This document shows positions 37,954-48,600 of a DNA stretch of 62,712 nt, in pieces. Position numbers and translations under genes: made by a program. The stretch is taken from IMG/VR virus record IMGVR_UViG_3300032236_000245, positions 1 through 62,712 of that record, one strand, 5' to 3'. Source of the DNA: a virus. Under the pieces are notes generated by a model. It made no database searches. It saw only the letters and a program-made list of their open reading frames with translations, and had not been told where the DNA came from. The stretch's first letter is position 1; each line of letters opens with the position of its first letter.

Positions 37954-38351
37954 GCGAGTCAAACATACCGCAGATGGTCGCGGCGTATCTGAATCTCAGA
38001 GCAGCGCGTGATCAGTTAGCGATGGAATACGAAGCCAAAGATTCAGCGTTGAAGAAGGACATGACAGAACTGGAGCAGTTGATGCTCTCGCTCTGTAATG
38101 AACTCGGTGTGAATAGTTTGAATACCCCATTGGGTAATGTGTCGCGTAGCCTCAAGGAACGTTACACGTGTACAGACTGGGGGAACTTCTATCAGTTCGT
38201 GCGTGAGAATGACGCGCCTGAGTTGTTAGAGAAGCGGATTCATCAGGGCAACATGAAGACGTTGCTTGAGGGTTCGCAGGATGCAGGACTACCTCCCGGC
38301 GTGAGTGTCATGCGGGAGTATGGTGTGACCGTTAGAAAGCCAACAAAGTAA
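37950..38351 (+). CDS. Conserved phage replication-region protein, Gp157-like layout
   Basis: 133 aa. Residues 1-50 form a coiled coil (NLRAARDQLAMEYEAKDSAL, KKDMTELEQLMLSLCNELGV). Then NSLNTPLGNVSRSLKERYTC, TDWGNFYQFVRENDAPELLE, KRIHQGNMKTLLE, and PPGVSVMREYGVTVRKPTK. The pattern 'SVxTxxGxVxxxxxxxxTxxDWxxFxxFVxxxxAxELLxxRxxxxxVxxxLExxxxxPPGVxxxxxxxVxVRR' is common in early regions of diverse phages; the function is unknown, perhaps DNA binding. Confidence 0.75.
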   Translation: MSESNIPQMVAAYLNLRAARDQLAMEYEAKDSALKKDMTELEQLMLSLCNELGVNSLNTPLGNVSRSLKERYTCTDWGNFYQFVRENDAPELLEKRIHQGNMKTLLEGSQDAGLPPGVSVMREYGVTVRKPTK

Positions 38352-38363
38352 TTGGAGAACGCA

Positions 38364-39239
38364 GTGAGTTACGATCTTATTCAGTCAATCAAGTCGAGCC
38401 TTGCCACCATCGAAGGTGGCGTGGATGCGGATACACGTGCAGTAGCCGGTAACGGTGGCAGCAAGCGCATCTCTATCAAGGGCGGTGTGTTCCGTAAGAT
38501 GGCGGGTGGCAAAGAAGTTGCCGCTATCGAAGACCGCCACATGAACGTGATCTTTGTGAAGATGGCGCACAACCCATCTCGCATGTTCTATTCCTCAGGG
38601 TGGAAGGAAGGCGAGAAGATCGCCCCGACGTGTTGGTCCACGGACAGCAAGTCGCCCGATGCAGAGGTCAAGAATCCGATTGCGTCGGCGTGTGAGAAGT
38701 GTCCGATGGCCGTCAAGGGTTCGGGTACGGATGGTCGCGGCACGGCTTGCCGTCTGTCGTGGCGTACGGCTGTGGTGTTGCCACACGATCCGTCGGGCGA
38801 TGTGATGCAGTTGGTTCTCCCCGCTGCGTCGGTGTTCGGTAAGGAAGAGGGCGGCAAGTGGCCGTTCCGTTCCTATGTGCAGATGCTAGCCAATAACAAC
38901 ATCTCGGCTGGTCGTGTCGTAACGAAGATGCAGTTCGATACGAAGTCTTCTAGCCCGAAGTTGTTTTTCTCGGCAGTCGAGGCTGTTGGTCGGGATATCG
39001 TTGAGATCATCCAAGAGCAGTCGAAGACCTCCGCTGCCGAAGCTGCTATCAAGTTGACGGTGTTTCAGCAGGATGAAGGTGACAGCGAAGGCGATGTTGA
39101 AGTCGCTCAGGCAGCGCCGCCGTACGGTGGCGAAGGCTCACCGGATTTCGTTGGTCCACCTAAGCCTGTTGTTCGGGAGAACAAGAAGCAGGAGAAGGGC
39201 GATCTTCCCGATGTTGTTGCGCGTTGGTCTAAGAAGTAA
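38364..39239 (+). CDS. Possible ssDNA-binding-type protein with FVGPPKP tail
   Basis: 291 aa from GTG 38364 (VSYDLIQSIKSSLATIEGGV), 7 nt after GGAG; TTG 38352 is in frame but overlaps that site. Core: RISIKGGVFRKMAGGKEVAA, CEKCPMAVKGSGTDGRGTAC (Cys cluster), WRTAVVLPHDP. The C-terminus is disordered: DEGDSEGDVEVAQAAPPYGG, then SPDFVGPPKPVVRENKKQEK. Core, Cys cluster and tail, between helicase and primase genes, resemble phage proteins presumed to bind ssDNA. The FVGPPKP motif is also in the giant virion protein at 42614-49468. Confidence 0.6.
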   Translation: MSYDLIQSIKSSLATIEGGVDADTRAVAGNGGSKRISIKGGVFRKMAGGKEVAAIEDRHMNVIFVKMAHNPSRMFYSSGWKEGEKIAPTCWSTDSKSPDAEVKNPIASACEKCPMAVKGSGTDGRGTACRLSWRTAVVLPHDPSGDVMQLVLPAASVFGKEEGGKWPFRSYVQMLANNNISAGRVVTKMQFDTKSSSPKLFFSAVEAVGRDIVEIIQEQSKTSAAEAAIKLTVFQQDEGDSEGDVEVAQAAPPYGGEGSPDFVGPPKPVVRENKKQEKGDLPDVVARWSKK

Positions 39240-39248
39240 GGACTGACC

Positions 39249-39560
39249 ATGCGCCCGTACGACAAGCGTCTACTTGAGGTCATTCGGACTATTGAGAACC
39301 CGACCCTTGGGCAGACGCTTGCTCGTGCGTGTTTGAGCGCGAATATCCCGGTCACTCATGTGGCTCACGCGTTAGAAGTTACACGTATGACGATTCATAC
39401 GTGGTATCGCGGCGGCGAGATACGCGGCAATAACAAGAAGATGATTAACCTGTTCATGGACTATGTGTCGCGTGATACGAGTTCAGGCAGGTTACCCGCT
39501 AAAGATCTAGAAGACGCTACCAAATACATCGAAGAACTAACGGGCGTACGTATGAAGTGA
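39249..39560 (+). CDS. Small HTH protein
   Basis: 103 aa. A helix-turn-helix is visible at residues ~26-58: TLARACLSANIPVTHVAHAL, EVTRMTIHTWYRGGEI. The C-terminus is helical (RLPAKDLEDATKYIEELTGV). It could be a transcription regulator or DNA-binding accessory of replication. It lies 9 nt after the ssDNA-binding-like gene, 46 nt before the primase, and has no close ribosome site problem. Similar HTH proteins ('LARxCLxxNIPVxxVAxALxVTRxTIHxWYxG') are seen next to phage primases. Confidence 0.75.
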   Translation: MRPYDKRLLEVIRTIENPTLGQTLARACLSANIPVTHVAHALEVTRMTIHTWYRGGEIRGNNKKMINLFMDYVSRDTSSGRLPAKDLEDATKYIEELTGVRMK

Positions 39561-39606
39561 TTGGTTCGGTTTCACGGGCAGACGAAGCCCTCATCCCCTG
39601 TACGAT

Positions 39607-42408
39607 ATGAGAAAACAATTTTATAGAAAAGCATTGTCATCACAGGGTGTGTACTGCGCGGTTGGGATCAAGGACGGACACCCTGATCAACAATACGCAG
39701 ACACACTAGATCAACTGGATACCCTGATCCAAGCCTTCATCAGTCAGGGAGCAAATGTCTATGTAGCGATGAGTTCATTCAAAGGTCACAGCCGCAAGGC
39801 TGCGGACGCAATGTACTGTCGTTCACTATTTATTGATCTTGACGTAGGCGAAGACTTACGGAAGTACCAATCCAAAGACGAAGCTAAGTTGGCGCTGAAT
39901 GACTTTCTTACGTCATCAGAACTGCCGCCGCCTATCGTAGTGGATTCAGGCACTGGTCTCCACGCGTACTGGTGCTTCAACGAAGACGTGCCGTCAAACG
40001 AGTGGCGCGTCTATGCTACAAAGTTTAAGGCTTACTGTATCTCGCAGGGATTACGGATTGATCCCGTAGTTACCGCTGACGCTGCGCGTATCCTGCGCTG
40101 CCCATACACGTTCAACTTCAAAACCACGCCGCCCTCACCGACTGTCATTGAGACACCGGATGACGAGTGGTACACCTACGATTTCGACGCATTCAAGGAG
40201 TTCCTCGGTGCTGACATTGATACGCCTGATCAGACGGCGATATTTGCCAAAGTCGAAAAAGGTCTGGACGACGATACGAAAGCACTGCTGAAGCTAAACA
40301 ATATAGAAACGTCGTTCGCATTGATCGCACGACGCAGCCTAGAAGGTAAGGGCTGCAACCAAATCAAATATGTTCTTGAACATGCCGCCGCGCTTCCTGA
40401 GCCTGTGTGGCATTCCGGATTGTCGATTGCACGAGCATGCGTGGATGGTGACGAGGCCATTCATCTTATGTCTCAAGACGATCCGCGCTATGACGCTGAC
40501 CTAACCATAAAGAAAGCAAACGAGACGGTAGGTAAACCCCATGGATGCGAAATATTTGAAACCCGAAATCCCGGTGGGTGTAACGGATGTCCTTACAAGG
40601 GAAAGATCACAAACCCATTGTATTTCGGACGGCAGTTACGAGAGGCGGACGCCGAGGAGGACTCAGTTCGGCTCATCGAGGATTCCGAAGCTATTCACGC
40701 AGTACTTAAATTCCCCGACTTCATGTACCCATATCAACGAGGTGCAGATGGAGGAGTCTACTGTGTGCAGTCCGATGACAAGGACACCGAAGGTCCGTTA
40801 CTGATCTGGCAGTACGATATCTATCCAGTCAAGCGGATGTACGGGCATACGGAAGGCGAGTGCTTACTGATGCGGCACATCATGCCGCACGACGACGTGC
40901 GTGAGTTCTTACTGCCCATGTCATCGGTGTATTCACCCGAAGAAATCAAAAAGCGGTTCTCTACACATGGGGTCTTTTTTAAGCCTAAGTTAGCGCCGTT
41001 GGTCACGGACTACATTATCAAGTGGGCAACATATATGGTCGGCAAGAAGATGGCTGAGCAGATGGCGAAGCAGATGGGTTGGACCCAAGACAACAAGGGC
41101 TTCATCATCGGTGAGACCGAGTACCGTCACGATGGCAAGCAGTCCCCGGCGGCGTTGTCTTACTTCCTACGCGACATCAAGGCACTCCTGACCACGTCAG
41201 GAACCTATGAGGAGTGGCAGCGCGGGGCCAAGATGTTGAACATGGAAGGCATGGAGATGCACGCGTTCGGCATGATGATGGGGTTCGGTTCACCCCTTAT
41301 GCGTTTCACAACCGTTGCCGGGATTACCGTCTGCTACACAGGCGAGTCCGGTGCGGCCAAGACAGGCGCACTCAGGGCGGCTTGCAGCATCATGGGCAGT
41401 CCGAATGGTTTGGAGTTGAGCGGCGACAAGGACAGCACGGCGACGGACAATGCGTTCGGTCAATGGATGCTCAGCCTCAAGAACATCATGATGGCGTTGG
41501 ATGAAGCGTCCAACCGTGATGCAAAGAACGTGTCAGACCTGATTTATAGGGTCAGCGCCGGAAAGGGCAAACTCCGCATGGTGGCGTCCGTAGATTCTAT
41601 CCGCGAGATCCCACGGCAGTCATGCCTGATCAACTTCATGACCTCTAACCAACCCATGACGGGCAAGTTGGGATCGCTGAAGGACAACCCGGACGGCGAG
41701 TTGGCACGTCTCATTGAGTTCTACATTTACAAGCCAAAGCTGTTCAACCTTCGCCCCGGCATCGCCAAGGAGATATTTGAGACGCTGCGCTTGAATTACG
41801 GATGGGCGGGGCCGTTGTATGTGCAACATCTATTCAAGGTGGGCGACAAATACATTCAGGATCTGGTCACTAAGTGGGGCATCCGATTTAGCAAGGACTA
41901 TGGCACAGACAGTGCCTATAGGTTCTATGAAGCTCTCGTCAGTGTTTGCTTCGCAGGGGCTGAACTCGCCGCTGAAGCCGGTATCGTAGCCTTTGATTTA
42001 GAACGAATTTATTCAACCGTTATAGAAACGCTAATCAAGATGCGTGACGGTGACGCGATGACCGTTAACTCGCGTGATTACGAGTCGGTCTTGGGTGAGT
42101 TTCAGAACACGTTCTACGGCAACACGGTCCTCTTCAAGGGCAAGAACATGCTGCGCGACGTGAAGGTTGGCAAGATCGTGGCACGGCTTGAGTTGGATAC
42201 TCAGATGTTCTACGTCCCTCGGGCTGAGATGCGGAAGTACTTTCAGACCCGTCAGATCGACGAGAAGGACTTCGTACGGCACATGGAAGAGCGTGGCATC
42301 CTAGCGTTCAAGGATCGCTACCGGCTGATCAGCAGCACGAACCCCGTGTCCATGTACGGGTTCAAGCGCGAGGTGAGCGAGGACGATTACCTGAGCGAGG
42401 GCGATTGA
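39607..42408 (+). CDS. Prim-pol (AEP) primase fused to a helicase domain
   Basis: 933 aa. N-terminal AEP primase: F-I-D77-L-D79 in SLFIDLDVGEDL, H119 in DSGTGLHAYWCFN, and DAARILRCPYTFNFK. A Cys-containing stretch, GCEIFETRNPGGCNGCPYKG (near 315), suggests a zinc site. The C-terminal helicase has a Walker A variant G579-E-S-G-A-A-K-T and Walker B ALD632-E633, with DUF927-like upstream sequence (EEWQRGAKMLNMEGMEMHAF). It would prime and unwind at the origin. No good ribosome site precedes the ATG, so its start or control may be unusual. Confidence 0.87.
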   Translation: MRKQFYRKALSSQGVYCAVGIKDGHPDQQYADTLDQLDTLIQAFISQGANVYVAMSSFKGHSRKAADAMYCRSLFIDLDVGEDLRKYQSKDEAKLALNDFLTSSELPPPIVVDSGTGLHAYWCFNEDVPSNEWRVYATKFKAYCISQGLRIDPVVTADAARILRCPYTFNFKTTPPSPTVIETPDDEWYTYDFDAFKEFLGADIDTPDQTAIFAKVEKGLDDDTKALLKLNNIETSFALIARRSLEGKGCNQIKYVLEHAAALPEPVWHSGLSIARACVDGDEAIHLMSQDDPRYDADLTIKKANETVGKPHGCEIFETRNPGGCNGCPYKGKITNPLYFGRQLREADAEEDSVRLIEDSEAIHAVLKFPDFMYPYQRGADGGVYCVQSDDKDTEGPLLIWQYDIYPVKRMYGHTEGECLLMRHIMPHDDVREFLLPMSSVYSPEEIKKRFSTHGVFFKPKLAPLVTDYIIKWATYMVGKKMAEQMAKQMGWTQDNKGFIIGETEYRHDGKQSPAALSYFLRDIKALLTTSGTYEEWQRGAKMLNMEGMEMHAFGMMMGFGSPLMRFTTVAGITVCYTGESGAAKTGALRAACSIMGSPNGLELSGDKDSTATDNAFGQWMLSLKNIMMALDEASNRDAKNVSDLIYRVSAGKGKLRMVASVDSIREIPRQSCLINFMTSNQPMTGKLGSLKDNPDGELARLIEFYIYKPKLFNLRPGIAKEIFETLRLNYGWAGPLYVQHLFKVGDKYIQDLVTKWGIRFSKDYGTDSAYRFYEALVSVCFAGAELAAEAGIVAFDLERIYSTVIETLIKMRDGDAMTVNSRDYESVLGEFQNTFYGNTVLFKGKNMLRDVKVGKIVARLELDTQMFYVPRAEMRKYFQTRQIDEKDFVRHMEERGILAFKDRYRLISSTNPVSMYGFKREVSEDDYLSEGD

Positions 42409-42617
42409 TGGAGATTGACCCGAAACTAGGGGAGCCGGTATGGGCGCTCCCCTTTGACCAACTGCGCGTCGGGATGAGTTTTTTCATTCCGACCAACAAG
42501 CCCAATGCCATGAAGCGCATTGTGGAAGATCGCGCCGCCGAAATCGGTTGCCGTATTAAGGCAACCGTGACCACCAAAGAAAGTTACCTCGGCGTACGCG
42601 TTTGGCGGGTGGCTTAG
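42408..42617 (+). CDS. Small protein at the end of the early block
   Basis: 69 aa: MEIDPKLGEPVWALPFDQLR, VGMSFFIPTNKPNAMKRIVE, DRAAEIGCRIKATVTTKESY, LGVRVWRVA. Compact alpha/beta with a FIPTxKPxAxKRxVxxxAxxxGxxIKxxVTxxxxxxGVRVWRV pattern seen in small early phage proteins. ATG overlaps the primase stop. Its TAG overlaps the stop of the convergent giant gene by 3 nt. Confidence 0.75.
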   Translation: MEIDPKLGEPVWALPFDQLRVGMSFFIPTNKPNAMKRIVEDRAAEIGCRIKATVTTKESYLGVRVWRVA

Positions 42618-45600
42618 CCTCCCCTATGGAATTTCTCTACAAGGCGGTCCTTCAACTTAGGCGGTAGCGTCACGCCATCTACTGCGTCTTCGGCTTTCTT
42701 CTGCCGGTTCATATAAGACTGCATGATGTTCTTAGGCATGATAGCGACTTCAGGATTCGCTTCGTTGAAGGCGTCGATTTCTTTTTGCACTTCCTCGCGC
42801 ATGTCATCGTTGCCAAGAACCTGCGCTCCGTACATCTGATCCATCAGCATCGACTTACGCTGCATAATCTTCTTAGCTTCTGCCGTCATCAACGACGCCC
42901 CCGCCCGTGCTTCAGTCACGTCGAGCGGAGCAAATCCCAACCCCTGCATCATTACGTTCCAAGCGTTCACGTTGTCTACAACCTTAGCGCCGTTTTTGTT
43001 TACTACCCCTTCCGTAGCGTATCTATATGCCTTGAGCGCATTACGCATGCCTGATGGCGTCATCGCCTCAAAGCCCTTCTCGTATTCACCCTGTGCAAAA
43101 AGTTGCATGGCGCGACCGGCTTGAACCATCGCTGAATACGCGGGACCCATCATATGCTCCATGGTGTAGAGCATCGGGCCGATTTCAGCTTCACGCTTCG
43201 GATCTTCCTTCCAAAGCATGTCACCCCATCCCGTACGACTGGAAATTTCTAAATTCGTCAGGTATCCCAAAGGCCCTTTATATGCCATGAGACCAATAGC
43301 GTTCTTCAGTTCTTCTTCGGCGTCGTAGGTCTCATCCTTGGTGCTAAACAACTGCGACGCCAACATTTCTCCCGCCCCAACTAATGGCATACCAGCAACG
43401 CCTGAGAACAGGAACGCCGTGCCGTACAACCCCAACAACTGTTTACGTGCAATCGCGCGAGTCTGAGCATTCTCGTCACGGAACGCTTCGTTAAACAGTC
43501 TCCCCATGATAAAGAATCGGTTCATCGCAAAGCGTTTGAACGTGAGAGCCACACGCGCAAATCCATTCTGCATATAGCGCGGCCCCGATTCTGCGAGGTT
43601 CGTACCATATGCACGGGTCACCATATCCATTGCCTTGCGCGAGGCTTCTTCGTGGTTGTCCCTACCCCCGGCAAGTTCATACGCCGCGATTAGCGTTGAC
43701 TCGCGGTTCAGGCGGTCGGCGCTTTCAAACATGAAATTCAGGCCGCGATTAACTTTAGCGAACGTGTTGTTGTAGTTCTCTAAAGAAGTATTCCTGAACT
43801 GCGACAACTCAGTACCGATGTGCCGCCCCATGACCCCGGCTTCGTTTGCGGCTTTGAACAGATCTTCGTACTCAGCCGGTATTTTACCCTTAACGCTAAA
43901 TTTGCCCATGGCTGCGGTCATTGCAGCGGACGTTTTATCGAACCCGTACTCGCCCCCCAATAGCGGATACACAACCATTGGCATGTGGGTAAAGTTAACG
44001 AACGCAGATGATGCGTTACCCGCCAGATACCACATGTAACTACCATACCCAAGCGTATTGACCAACTTGTTAAAGGTTGGCTTACGCATGAACGCAACCT
44101 GAGCCTCTACGTTACGGGCAGCAGAAGTGATGTTGTCGTCTGACTTGTGCAATTCAACTTGCTTACGCATGTTGTTCACTTCGTCTTCGACTTGTTGCGC
44201 GTACTTCAAATTCGTGAGGTTACGCGCCATCGCTGGTGCGAGGTTTGCAAAGGTCTGCAAAGTATCCCTGATCATACCGTGCCGGTTTTCACGTGAACGG
44301 TAACGCTGCATAGTCGCTGCGTTAGGCATGTAATTCAGGAAAGTCTCGTACACGTTGTCGAGCGTTTCTTCTGATACACCCTGCCGCGCCATCGCTTCCA
44401 AAACTTCACCCATCAATCCCGCCGGGACGCCTGTATTGTTACGTAGGTCACGGAGACGACGATAGGCTTCGGCATCGGAGCTAACAAGCTTCGCTTTACG
44501 CAAAGCCCGTTCTTGATCCATCTTCGTCTCATACGCTTGAGACACTCGGTTACCGTCCCTATCGGTATAGGTCACCCAGTAGTCGCCACGTCGAAAGAAC
44601 GGCATGTACACGCCAATACGACTGCTCGCAAACTTCGCCTTCATCTTTTGGGCAGCATCAGGCGACACCATCGACAAACAATACTGTTCAAATTCTTTAG
44701 ATTGGTTGTCGTAATACTCACGCATGCCGCGATAGATTTCAGCGAGCTGTGGATATCTTGCAGTGATCGCCCTGTATTGCGCGTACAACGGACTGCTGGT
44801 ATCGACGTCTTTACCGGAAGCCATTCCGTCTTCAAGTTCTACTTGATACAACGAACTGCGAATGGCGATGTCATGAAACTCGTTCATCACATCAGACGAA
44901 ATACCCTTTACGTCTGCCCACCACTTGAGCATCGTATCTTTAATGGCTTCCTGTCGCATGTTGCGTTCAGCACCGCGACGCCCCATCAACCTATCAAGTG
45001 CCTTAAACGCCGGAACCTTGTCGCCATAAAGTTGAGCCAGATGATCCAATGAAGAGAACCCGTGCGCCATGTCACGTACGACACCGGGGACTTCACTCAA
45101 CGCGGCCTTGATCCGATTGAACAACCCTGTTGTCGGCTCGGTGTAGTCATCTAACGGCTTACCAACATCATGAAGTTCTTCGGCGTCGGCTTCAGAATAG
45201 CGAACGTCTTTAGGAGGCGTGAAACGTTTTTCGACGCTCAGATTAAATTCTTCATTGTCCCCGTACTCTACGTTGAGTTTATGTACGGGCAAACCATGTT
45301 TGTCGTACTGCGATAGCACGTCGTTAGAAGATACGCGCCCCTCGTTTTTCCGAGATTCAATACGATCTAATTTACCGAATAGGCTATTTATTTCACCCCG
45401 TACGTCAGAAAGTTGACCACCTAAATCGCCCCACTTTTCAACAAACCCACGACGCCCTTTAACTTCTCTTGAGTAAACTAACTTATCAACGTCGGTTTCG
45501 CTAAGACCCAGTTTATTGAGGATAGCATTTCGACGTTTTTCTAACTCAGAGTACTTATCTCCCAAGTCAGCGTACTCTTCTTCTTTTGTTTTGGCATGTT

Positions 45601-48600
45601 CATAAGGTGCAGTGTCTTTAAGAATAGCAATCGGTTTAGGGTTACCCTCACCAACAAGCTCATCGCTTTGATAGCCTTTCTTACTAAGCGAACTACCCGC
45701 ACGCTCAAATACAAGAACTGTACCGCCTTCTCCGGAGAATGCTTGCCCTCTCGTACCGCTAACGTTAGTTCCTTTACGCAACCCGTTTTTAACGATATCT
45801 GCAATATCAGAATCGTTACGGACAGCGTGATAAAAATACTTGGAGTCGTCTAAGAGGCTACCTTTAGCCTCCGTACCAAGCTCCCCCAAGCCATGCTCAC
45901 CCTCCCCTTCTTTAGCTAATCCACGAGCAGCCGCCATAGCCATCTCACGGAGATCATGCTCATTGAGTTTGAAGTTAGTACCTAACCATTGGTTAGCGAA
46001 CTTACGAACAGCCATCAAGATACGCTGCACGAGTGCAGGGGCTTTCGTGTGTTCCACAAGGTAGGCAAGGGCTTCTGACTTAATGCGTTCTGCGCGGTTG
46101 GGAGTACCCTCAGGGATCTTACTTTGTGCGCGTTCCCACGCTTGCATGAATGCCGGAGACTTCTTGTTTAGCTGAGCCTCAAAGTCCGCTAGGATTTTCT
46201 GATACTCATGCGGAGGTAGCATATCTTCAAGTCCGATATGCGCTCCAACCTCATGAAGTAGAACACCCATTATGTGTTCTTCGCCTACGTTACCGGCAAC
46301 GATAAACGCTTTTGCGTCTTTACCACGTCCGAATACCGCGCCACGCTTGTTAGGATCGTGCGGCTTACCATCTGCACGAGGCGGCAACTCATCAACGTTA
46401 TCGACAATCGTTAACTTGCCGGACTTCAGCAATCCACCAAGACCGCTTTTCTTAATCGCGGCTTCAGCAGCCTCAACTGAAGACGAACCAAGTTTGCCGA
46501 CCGCCTCACGATCTTCTTCGCTTTCGTTAGCATTCTTTTTTAGTTCGGCCTTACGCTTCTCAACTTCAGCCGCTGCTTCTTCAGCCGCGTTTTTAGGTGC
46601 TGCTTTTTCGACTTTAGATGGTGGATACCGTTTACGAAATGCCGCTTCTAACTTAGCCCGAGTAAGGACGTGGGGTATATTTTCTTCAATTTGAGCCTCA
46701 GTAGCCCCGTAATTCATATTCGCAAGGGCTTTACGAAGCCGATTCAGAAGAATGCGATCTTCACTCTTATCGCCAGACAATCCATCAGGATTCGTCCTAG
46801 AATTCTCTTCGATCTCGCCTAATAGCTTATCGCGTTCTTGACGACCCTCTTCGCGAATCTTCTCCCCTGCTTTGTCGGCTGTCTTAGTGATGTACCGATC
46901 TTCATATGCTTTAGTCACGTCATGGTGAGCGTTTACAAGTTCCTGATAAAGTTCAGGATCCAACTCACTGATGCGGTCAGGCAGTAACTCAAACGCTTTT
47001 TTAACTTTAACGTACAGCGCAGAATCATTCTGGTGCGTGCCAGACATGCCGTCTTCGCTACCCTCCTTCTTATTGTTTAGCAGGACATCGCGAGCATTAC
47101 GAAGAACATTTACTGAAGGGTCTTCTTCTAATATCTGTCGGCGGGCGTCTTTTGCACGTTGTGTGGCTTCTTTTTCTGCTTTTTTTATAGCCGCGTCGCG
47201 ATTGCGTTCACGCCGCATCTTATCTTCTAGTTCAATAGCCGCTTGGTCTTCGCCGGTATGTACAACTTGCTCACCGGTAGGCGTGTACGAGTACACCTTC
47301 TTGATACGCGGCGTTAGTGTAAGCGTGCTTTTGCCTTCTCCTCCAGCAGACTCTGTAGCATTAGGTTCAGCACTCCCCACTCCAGTAGGCTGAGTCGCTT
47401 CAATGCCACTAGGCGCGGCGGCTCGTTCTTGTACAGGCACTCCAGCGCCTTCTCCAACTGCCGTCTGGTCAACTTCTCCAGTCGGTTTTCCTTCGGTAGG
47501 AGCATTAGGTGGGACCTCAGTAGGTTTAGCCGCAGCCCGTTCAGCAATTTTTCGTTGCACGAAATCAGACGCGGGTTTAGGTGCTTTAGGCGTCTTGGCC
47601 TCAGCCGCTTTAGCTTCAGGCGCACTAGTCAGTTTAGTAGTCAGTCTTCGACGATTAGCCGAATCCGGTTTGGTAACTAACCCTTCGCGTTCCATCTTAT
47701 CGAGCAGCATGACTGCTACATGCGTCTCAACGCCCGTAGCGTCTCTAATGGTTTTAACCGTAGCCGAACCGGATTCTCGCACTGCTTGAATGGCGCGCAG
47801 ATAGACCGGGGGCTGCTCAGGTCCGGGGGATTCAGGTGGCTTCGGTGGGCCAACCGTTTCCATGTTCCTTTTGTATCCAGCCAAATCCTGATCAGACAAC
47901 TGCGTCTGAGATACTTCACCTTCAGGAGTGCCATACATGACATCTGGGCGAACCGTCTCAGTTTTTTGAGACGGGCGCGGCTTTGGTGGGCCAACAAACT
48001 CAGGAGGTTTTGGCGGACTTGCCATCTCCATAGTATTTCTGAAAGCCGCTAAGTCTTCAGGCGACAAAGGCGTTTGAGATATATCGCCTTCAGGAGTGCC
48101 ATACATGACATCTGGACGCAAAGTCGGCGTCTTCTGAGAAGGGCGCGGCTTTGGTGGACCGACAAACTCAGGTGGCGCAGGGGGCTTAGGAGGACCCATT
48201 TGCGAAGCGGCTTGTGCTTGTTGATCTTCAGCCGCTTTACGTCCCGCATAATCAGACGACGATTCAGGCGATGTGAACACATCCCCTTGCGCGGTACCGT
48301 ACATAACGTCCGGGGTTTGAGGGCGCATTCCACGAGGCTTCAATGGACCCATGAAGCCCTTGCCGTGTATTCTTTCCCACTCAGCCTGATCGTTTAGATC
48401 GTAATCACGATGCGGCATCTGGGGACCGACAAACTCAGGTGGCTTTGGTGGCCCCATGAAGTTGTAGTCATCCGGTTTCGGTGGACCCATGAAGTCGTAG
48501 TCCTTCGGCTTCGGAGGACCCATCGACTTGATTTCGTTACGCTTACGAATTGCTTCCGCACGATCCGACATACCACCGATGACACCCATGGGCGACATCA

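Noticed and set aside
44285-44305. Third parS-like word (TTTTCACGTGAACG)
   Set aside because: Only the inner octamer TCACGTGA fits; the outer half-sites fail the core.
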